Below, one piece after another: positions 7,001 through 10,712 of a stretch of DNA of 10,712 bases (position 1 is its first letter; each line of letters opens with the position of its first letter). The stretch spans positions 1 through 10,712 of the forward strand of contig JASLEW010000651.1 of the NCBI GenBank assembly GCA_030150965.1, read 5' to 3'. Position numbers and translations under genes: made by a program. A model generated the notes under the pieces. It was not told the origin of the DNA, did not search any database, and saw only the letters and a program-made list of their open reading frames with translations. Source of the DNA: Thermoanaerobaculia bacterium (GTDB taxonomy: Bacteria > Acidobacteriota > Thermoanaerobaculia > Multivoradales > UBA5704).

Positions 7001-8839
7001 CGTCCGCCGGACGAGCGTCTGGAGCGTCGCCGTCGCCGGCAGCGCCGGGTTGTCGAAGCTCAGCTGGTGGGCGTCCGTGGCGTCGGGGCCGGACAGCGAC
7101 GGATCGCCGCGCCACGCCGCCACCACGTTGCCGCTGCTGTCGTAGATGAATTCCGCCTCGACGCGGCTGTTGCCGTGGCAGTCGGAGAGCAGCACCTGGC
7201 TCAGGTACCCCGGGTGGTTGGCGTCGTTGTACAGGAAGCTCCACGACGTGCCCACCCCGAGGCCCGGGCACAGGTCCGGCCGCCCGATCGCGGCGAGGTC
7301 GTCGCCGTTCCAGGTGAACGTCCAGGTGCGGCTGGTCACGCCGTCGGTGCCCACCTCGGTGAGCGAGGCGAGCTTGCCCGAGGTCCCACCCACGTAGCCG
7401 AAGCTCTCCCGCCGCCCGTCGGGGAAGGTCACGTGATCCAGCTGATTGCTCGCATTGTAGGTCGCCTGCACCGGCGGATGCGCCGCCGGGTTCACCGGGT
7501 CGTACAGCCGGTCGGTGATCCTGTCGAGGAAGCCCGCCAGCGCCCCGGCCGGCGAGCCCGCCGCCTGGCCGAGGAAGTACTCGACGCTGCCGTCGAGCCC
7601 CTGGAGCTGCCAGCTCTGCGACGTGGTGTTGTAGTACAGCGTCCGGTACTCGTCGGCCGGGGTGACCGTCCGGTACGCGACGAGCCCGCTGCCGCTTGCC
7701 AGGCTGCCGAACTCGCGGAAGCTGCCGAAGCGCGTCAGCAGCCAGACGTGCGAGGCGTCGGGGTCCATCACGATGCGCTCGGCGTAGTCGTGCGACCAGT
7801 ACCGCCCGAGCACCGCGTTCCAGGGATTGGCGGTGACGCCGGTCGTGCCCGGAAAGCCCGGCCCGCCCACGCCGCCGGCGCCGTAGCGCAGGTGCGCCCC
7901 GGCCGCCCTGAACGTGCAGGAGGAGCCGCCGCCCCCGACACTGAAGCCGCACCCCGAGCCGTCGCCCGACGACGACCCGAGCTGCTGGCAGGACTGGCAC
8001 TGGCCGCCGCCGGTGGTGCCGGCGGCGCCGCTGTCCGGGCCGTTGCCCTTGCTCCCCAGCAGCGCCAGCCGCCCGCCCGCGGCCGCGGCCCCGGGACCGC
8101 CGCCCCCGCCGGCGCCGCCGGCCTCCGAGCAGAACTCCGGCGGCGGCCCGCAGCCCGGGATCATCGACCTGCTGACGTCGATCCGCAGGTTGTTGAGCGC
8201 CGTCGCGGTCGAGGCGAAACAGATGCAGTACGGCGTGCCGTAGACCTGCTCGCAGGCGCACGACGGCTGCTGGCAGGTGCTGAGCAGCGCCGAGACGGTG
8301 AAGCTGTAGGGCGCGCCGCCGCACGTCAGCCCGGTCTCGTCGAGCCAGGTCAGCAGGTGATCGGCGCCGGCCGGCGGGCTGGTGCCGGCGACGCCCGCGC
8401 CGCTGCACAGCGAGCTCGCGACGCTGCCGTCGCAGATGTCGGGCACCGCCGCCGCGGCATACCAGAGGACCTGCAGCGCGCTGTTGGGGAAGTTGACCGC
8501 CGCCCAGCTGTTGAACGGCGCCACCACGTCGATCGGCAGCCGCGCCGTCCAGGTGCCGCCGGCGCCCGGCAGGATCTGCACCCCCTCGACCGTGGCGATG
8601 GGCGGCGTGCAGTTGGGCGTGCCCGAGCAGCTGCCGACGCCGTTCGACGAGCAGGCGCCGCTCGTGGGCGGCGGCGTGCAGTTGGTGCCGGTGTAGCCGC
8701 AGGCGCCGGTGGTCAGCTGACCCGAGCACTGCTCGGCGATCGCACAGGTCTGCGCGGCGAGCGGCCCGGAGAGGGCGGCCGCGAGAAGCGCCGTCAGCAC
8801 GACGCCGGCCCCGAGCCCCGCCCGGGCAGAGCCCGTCAT
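3581..8839 (-). CDS. secreted RHS/YD-repeat protein (1752 aa) with variable C-terminal tip
   Basis: Residues 1-30 form a signal peptide: Arg6, a hydrophobic core at 8-22, and an Ala-Ala-Gln end. Residues 31-308 hold about 21 cysteines and a Gly-rich linker (239-330). Residues 344-356 carry the W-S-H-D-Y-A segment that opens RHS shells. YD repeats fill the middle (Y-D-A-F-N-R-Q, Y-D-P-L-N-R-L-T, Y-D-A-N-G-N-R). The RHS core spans about 1486-1609, with D-H-L-G-T-P at 1489-1494 and the end motif N-P-A-R-F-A-D-R-L-G-L. The last 143 residues are the tip. RHS shells are known to encapsulate a C-terminal effector. The usual hinge is D-P-x-G-L; here Pro is Arg. ATG 8839 is chosen because it gives a compact signal peptide. 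ATG 8896, in frame and overlapping the upstream stop as ATGA, would add 19 residues. The gene is probably co-transcribed with its neighbours. Confidence 0.85.
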   Translation of the reverse strand: MTGSARAGLGAGVVLTALLAAALSGPLAAQTCAIAEQCSGQLTTGACGYTGTNCTPPPTSGACSSNGVGSCSGTPNCTPPIATVEGVQILPGAGGTWTARLPIDVVAPFNSWAAVNFPNSALQVLWYAAAAVPDICDGSVASSLCSGAGVAGTSPPAGADHLLTWLDETGLTCGGAPYSFTVSALLSTCQQPSCACEQVYGTPYCICFASTATALNNLRIDVSRSMIPGCGPPPEFCSEAGGAGGGGGPGAAAAGGRLALLGSKGNGPDSGAAGTTGGGQCQSCQQLGSSSGDGSGCGFSVGGGGSSCTFRAAGAHLRYGAGGVGGPGFPGTTGVTANPWNAVLGRYWSHDYAERIVMDPDASHVWLLTRFGSFREFGSLASGSGLVAYRTVTPADEYRTLYYNTTSQSWQLQGLDGSVEYFLGQAAGSPAGALAGFLDRITDRLYDPVNPAAHPPVQATYNASNQLDHVTFPDGRRESFGYVGGTSGKLASLTEVGTDGVTSRTWTFTWNGDDLAAIGRPDLCPGLGVGTSWSFLYNDANHPGYLSQVLLSDCHGNSRVEAEFIYDSSGNVVAAWRGDPSLSGPDATDAHQLSFDNPALPATATLQTLVRRTVVSGVNQDVVQTGTFTLGRDPGRAGAAGTRKARVLQVAGQCPACGNAADPAFTYGDGANPLLPTTVTDGRGFATGFTYNAQGRQLARVETVATTPSVVQRQTTWTYSTAFPAFVASVTGPFSPPGATAPAGTRATALVYDAKGNLQTSTATGSEATWPGGSFSLQTAWSNYSAAGLPGSIDPPDTPSTTSDATSYTFQGGPADPTHGFLVATRADPVTGAAPIGAVTSYLYDAFNRQTDRTDVNGMRTHTTFDALNRVLSVTQGFGSAQPLTTTYNYSALGDLTCVQLPAGNAVAYSYDFAGRLTAMARQAGCAAATPTLEQTVYTLDAAGHRVLEQRQRMVSGTPVTDATTSYAYSTTCHLDSMTAGDPANPAAQSTTQFAYDCDDNLISVWDPNHNQPAAPSASYTYDPLNRLTQVAQPWGGAGGGMVSTGYSYDLEDHLAAVTDSERNQTTYVTSDRDLLTSQTSPVTGTTTYSYNGHGALVQQTDARRIVTTRQLDAADRPLSVSYSTDASLTTTYVYDTTTATGTHPIGRLSSIARGGVAVAYTYDLFGRTLQDGALAYGYDANGNRASIAYPGSVTACYTFDAADRDASLGLATTGGAGACGGTTTPIVTSTPAAPTVYEAGGPLQTLHLANGVTETHGFDQRTHPTAVTAGSLLAWTYTTDAAGNITAIAPGRGFAYQDFQYFLTQADAPSLWGTRTWTYDTIGNRLSENRGSGVTDTYGYQPNAASPAGDTPILRTIALAGGAGTKYLTADPAGNVILEAAPTSHLDLLADASGRLARMTEETVRATATLAYDGRGLLASARSAVTDCGPLVTLPTYGSEGLLYARQQQSLATGAVQAQTRIFYFAGRPVAQLDGPPAAGALTYLSVDHLGTPNLASNAAGLATWSGGFEPFGRDFATPSAQSAGIFLRLPGQWDDAVWDSTAAGHLHDSLFYNVNRWYESAAGRYTAPDPAERTARSYREGMLSIDHDSAFSYARQNPARFADRLGLLSTETAACAVKWTALGAGVGAVAGAGIGGVGAGAACTPFAPGVGTVGCGAAGGTEGAALGAAAGGTVGAFFAGLVCPRDSCQKDRGDDTTHEHCVRLYVYCTSNPGRVKFSAGKRCENCFRNCLANGAWPFDWCGLNYYPHGL

Positions 8840-8892
8840 CGCCGAACTTCGCCCCTGCCGTCCCGGCGCCTCGCCGCCGGCGGACGCCCCCC

Positions 8893-9612
8893 TCATTGGA
8901 AATACCCGTTGACGTCGATCAGGAACTGCACCTTCCCCGGCGCGCTGCCGTTGGGCGCGAACGTCGGCAGCACGTTGGCGCTGCCGTCGCCGTCGAGCGC
9001 CAGCAGCAGGATGGTGTTGCTCGCCCGCACCGCGGCCGCCTCGACGCTCGCCGTGTTGACCGCCGGCGGCGGCGCGTCGCCCGGGTAGGTCACCACCGAC
9101 CCGGCGGTGACCGGAGTGACCAACGTGATGTTGACCGACAGCGCCCGCGCCGCCGCCGGCACGCCGCAGGACGACGAGAGCAGCGGGAAGTTGCGCACCT
9201 GGCCGCTGGTCAGGATCGGGCCGCCGAGCGGGCCGGCCGGGTTGCGCGTGTCCACCAGCCGGCAGGGCGTCACGGTGTGGAACCGCATCTCCTGGAGGCT
9301 CGCCGTGCGCGCCGTGACCACCGCGGCCGAGGCCGCCGCCGGCGTGCTCTGCCAGGCGGCCAGCAGGCTCCCGCCCGCGCTCAGCCCGAGCTCGGGCACC
9401 GCCTGGTCGCCGGCCGTCGTGACGTTGAGCTGCACCCTCCCGCCCAGGGGCTGCGCATGCTGGTCCAGCTCCTGCGCCAGCACCGCCAGCCCGCCCCCGT
9501 CCACGCCGGCCTCGTCCCAGGCCACCACCACGTCGCCGCGCGCGTCGGCCGCCACCACCGGATCGCCCTGCGGCCCGGCCGGGCTGCCGTCGATTCCGGC
9601 CGGCGCCGCGAG
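8893..9612 (-). pseudogene. 3' part of the frame-broken propeller gene, with C-terminal DTR...DVNGYF module
   Basis: This 239-codon stretch continues the upstream secreted repeat protein in a different frame (-1 relative to the 5' part). It begins inside a broken repeat, then carries two more propeller-like repeats ending V-V-V-A-W-D-E and L-L-A-A-W-Q. The final 130 residues form a separate module: F-H-T-V-T-P-C-R-L-V-D-T-R, then an S-V-N-I-T strand, and D-V-N-G-Y-F at the end. I know that layout as a recurring C-terminal module of secreted bacterial proteins, possibly an adhesion or surface domain; its molecular role is unknown to me. The stop TGA (8895-8893) overlaps an in-frame RHS ATG (8896) as ATGA. 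An internal ATG at 9288 is preceded by GGAG with no spacing, so independent translation is doubtful. If the break is a sequence error, this is simply the C-terminus of one protein of about 575 aa. Confidence 0.65.
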
Positions 9613-10619
9613 CGCCGCGCCAGCACCGCCGTGCCCGCCGCCGTCGTCGCCTCCCAGGCGACGGTGAAATTGCCCGAGGGGTCCGCCGCCATCCGCGGAT
9701 GCCCATGCGCGCCGGTGCCCGGGGCGTTGACCGCCAGCTCCCCCGACAGCCCATTGCCCGCGGTGTCGAGCAGCCGCGCCAGGACCGCCGACGCCCCGGC
9801 CACCCCCGGCGCGTCCTGCCCCTCGCTCTGCCAGGCCACGGCGTAGCCCCCGGCCGTGCCGGCGCCCGCCAGGTACGCCGCCGCCGGCGAGTGCTGCGCC
9901 CCGGCGCTCGTGAGATTGACCGCGAGCTCGGGCGTGGGCGCCGCGCCGCCCGGCTGGTAGGCGCGCGCCACGATGCCCCAGCCCGTGCCCGCCGGCGCCG
10001 CCGTGGCGGCGGCGCTCTGCCAGGCGACCAGGAAGTGCCCGTCCGGCGCCATCGCCACCGCCGGCCGGAGCGCATCGGCCGAGGCCGTGGTGTTGACCTG
10101 GAACTGCCCGCCGACGGGCGCCCCGCCGCTGCCGAACAGCTGCCCGAAGATGCCGCTCGTCCCGCCGCTCTCCTCGTTCGACTGCCAGACCACCACGAAG
10201 TTCCCCAGCGCATCGGCGGCCACCGCCGGGTTCTGCCGGCAGCCGGCCCCGACCGTCGTGCTCACCTGGACCTCGCCGCCGAGCGCCGCCCCGCCGCGCG
10301 AGAACCGCCGCGCGAAGACGTCCCAGCCCCCCGTCGTGGGCGACAGCCGCTGCCAGGCCACCACGAAGTCGCCCGCCAGGTCGGACGCCGCCGCGGGCAA
10401 TCCCTGGTAGACGCCGCTCGCCCCGGCGCCGATCTCGCCGCCGCCAGGCGTGATCTGCGCCGCCGCGCGCCCGCTGCCCAGGAACGGCCCCACGAGGACG
10501 ACTCCGGCGGCAACGGCCAGCCAGCCCAGGCCGCCGGCGGCCGGGGCGAGCCGCGGCGCGGTCGCGGAGCGCCGGGAGAGCGGGCCACGCATGCCGCGGC
10601 TCGGAGCAACGAGTCTCAT
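9381..10619 (-). CDS. secreted repeat (probable beta-propeller) protein, 5' part; frame lost near 9612
   Basis: The start at ATG 10619 is backed by AAGGTG (10632-10627) with 7 bases of spacing. Residues 1-55 form a signal peptide: Arg-rich start, hydrophobic core at 29-47, and R-A-A-A-Q before the mature N-terminus. Five repeats follow, each ending in an aromatic-x-V-x-W-Q/E strand, with Trp at 89, 145, 200, 263 and 322. Spacing is 55-63 residues, and each repeat has a G-x-x-x-V-N/S-x-x strand midway. Two further repeats lie in the shifted frame downstream, making seven, a common beta-propeller blade number. Sense reading stops at about Arg336 (codon 9614-9612). The remaining 76 codons to the stop at 9381 are Arg/Trp/Pro-rich out-of-frame translation. 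The mature protein should be extracellular or on the outer surface and may partner the RHS protein encoded next. The propeller fold is inferred from repeat length and number. Confidence 0.7.
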   Translation of the reverse strand: MRLVAPSRGMRGPLSRRSATAPRLAPAAGGLGWLAVAAGVVLVGPFLGSGRAAAQITPGGGEIGAGASGVYQGLPAAASDLAGDFVVAWQRLSPTTGGWDVFARRFSRGGAALGGEVQVSTTVGAGCRQNPAVAADALGNFVVVWQSNEESGGTSGIFGQLFGSGGAPVGGQFQVNTTASADALRPAVAMAPDGHFLVAWQSAAATAAPAGTGWGIVARAYQPGGAAPTPELAVNLTSAGAQHSPAAAYLAGAGTAGGYAVAWQSEGQDAPGVAGASAVLARLLDTAGNGLSGELAVNAPGTGAHGHPRMAADPSGNFTVAWEATTAAGTAVLARRSRRRPESTAARPGRRAIRWWRPTRAATWWWPGTRPAWTGAGWRCWRRSWTSMRSPWAGGCSSTSRRPATRRCPSSG

Positions 10620-10696
10620 CCCCGCACACCTTTTGATTCGTTTGAAAACGCAAGCGCTGCGTGCAGAGGATACCGGCAAGCCCGCCGCGTCGTCCA
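10620..10696 (-). promoter_or_regulatory. leader and weak promoter candidate of the propeller-RHS gene set
   Basis: On the minus strand TGGACG (10696-10691) and TATCCT (10672-10667) are 18 bp apart, with four of six consensus matches in each hexamer. The predicted start near 10660 would leave a leader of about 40 bases. The leader contains a small dyad, CGTTT-GA-AAACG (10639-10650), and the Shine-Dalgarno AAGGTG. The word CGCAGCGCTTG lies at 10661-10651, at the predicted start, and recurs in the control region of the 149-aa gene. The area around 10628-10653 is locally AT-rich, which fits a control region. The window ends too close to judge further upstream signals. Confidence 0.3.
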
Positions 10697-10712
10697 GCGT
10701 CCGGCCTGCCGC

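Noticed and set aside
5691..8729. A 1012-codon minus-strand frame within the RHS gene
   Set aside because: It is an Arg/Gly/Ala-rich shift of the RHS frame, which itself carries signal peptide, YD repeats and RHS core.
4193..9088. A 1631-codon plus-strand open frame antisense to the RHS gene
   Set aside because: Its product is Arg/Gly/Val/Ala-rich without domain texture, and it mirrors the RHS gene codon for codon. High GC in the real gene removes stop codons from the opposite strand.
9381..9611. 76-residue Arg/Trp-rich C-terminus of the propeller 5' frame as a genuine domain
   Set aside because: It is the out-of-frame reading of two propeller repeats that are intact in the neighbouring frame.
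9600..9630. Programmed -1 frameshift in the propeller gene
   Set aside because: No X-XXY-YYZ slippery run is visible, and the short repeat points to lost sequence rather than recoding.
8840..10213. Extension of the RHS frame upstream to an ATG at 10213
   Set aside because: Upstream of about 8896 the translation is Arg/Gly-rich nonsense overlapping the propeller gene. The signal peptide begins at 8839.
1..10712. tRNA, rRNA, CRISPR array, insertion sequence or phage attachment site
   Set aside because: No cloverleaf, regularly spaced repeats, transposase-like frame or terminal inverted repeats were found by eye on either strand.

Overview
The window is GC-rich, about 70% or more in most of its length and lower between about 2.49 and 4.2 kb. 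It looks like a chromosomal accessory region of a secretion-rich soil or sediment bacterium. My best guess is Acidobacteriota, near Thermoanaerobaculia. That guess rests on two protein types I associate with that group: a cytoplasmic TPR protein with an N-terminal HxxxxCxxC zinc-finger-like motif (left end), and a secreted repeat protein ending in a 'TPCRLVDTR ... DVNGYF' module (right end). No RNA genes, CRISPR array, transposase or attachment site was seen.

Layout. (1) 1-1340, minus: a TPR protein that runs off the left edge. (2) 1341-1906: a gene-free divergent control region with an AT-rich patch, a candidate promoter for each direction, short direct repeats and two stable stem-loops. (3) 1907-2356, plus: an unrecognised 149-aa helical protein. 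(4) 2357-2491: a convergent intergenic gap with stem-loops. (5) 10619 down to 2492, minus: one tight gene set. In transcription order it holds a secreted seven-repeat, probably beta-propeller protein whose frame is broken near 9612; a 1752-aa secreted RHS/YD-repeat protein; a 219-aa helical protein whose start codon overlaps the RHS stop; and a 116-aa alpha/beta protein with a TTG start.

How it may work together. The propeller protein and the RHS protein both carry signal peptides and their coding regions are adjacent or overlap by 4 bp, so they may act as one extracellular unit. The RHS protein has the usual polymorphic-toxin layout: Cys/Gly-rich N-terminus, YD repeats, RHS core, a degenerate D-R-L-G-L hinge, then a 143-aa variable tip. 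The tip is a glycine-zipper segment followed by a Cys-rich domain I cannot name. The two small cytoplasmic genes directly downstream sit where immunity genes usually sit, and they share the lower GC of the tip. A toxin-immunity role is inferred from position and architecture, not from recognised domains.

The main anomaly is the frame break in the propeller gene. The repeat at the break is about 10 residues shorter than its neighbours and lacks one conserved strand, which fits a small real deletion better than a single miscalled base.
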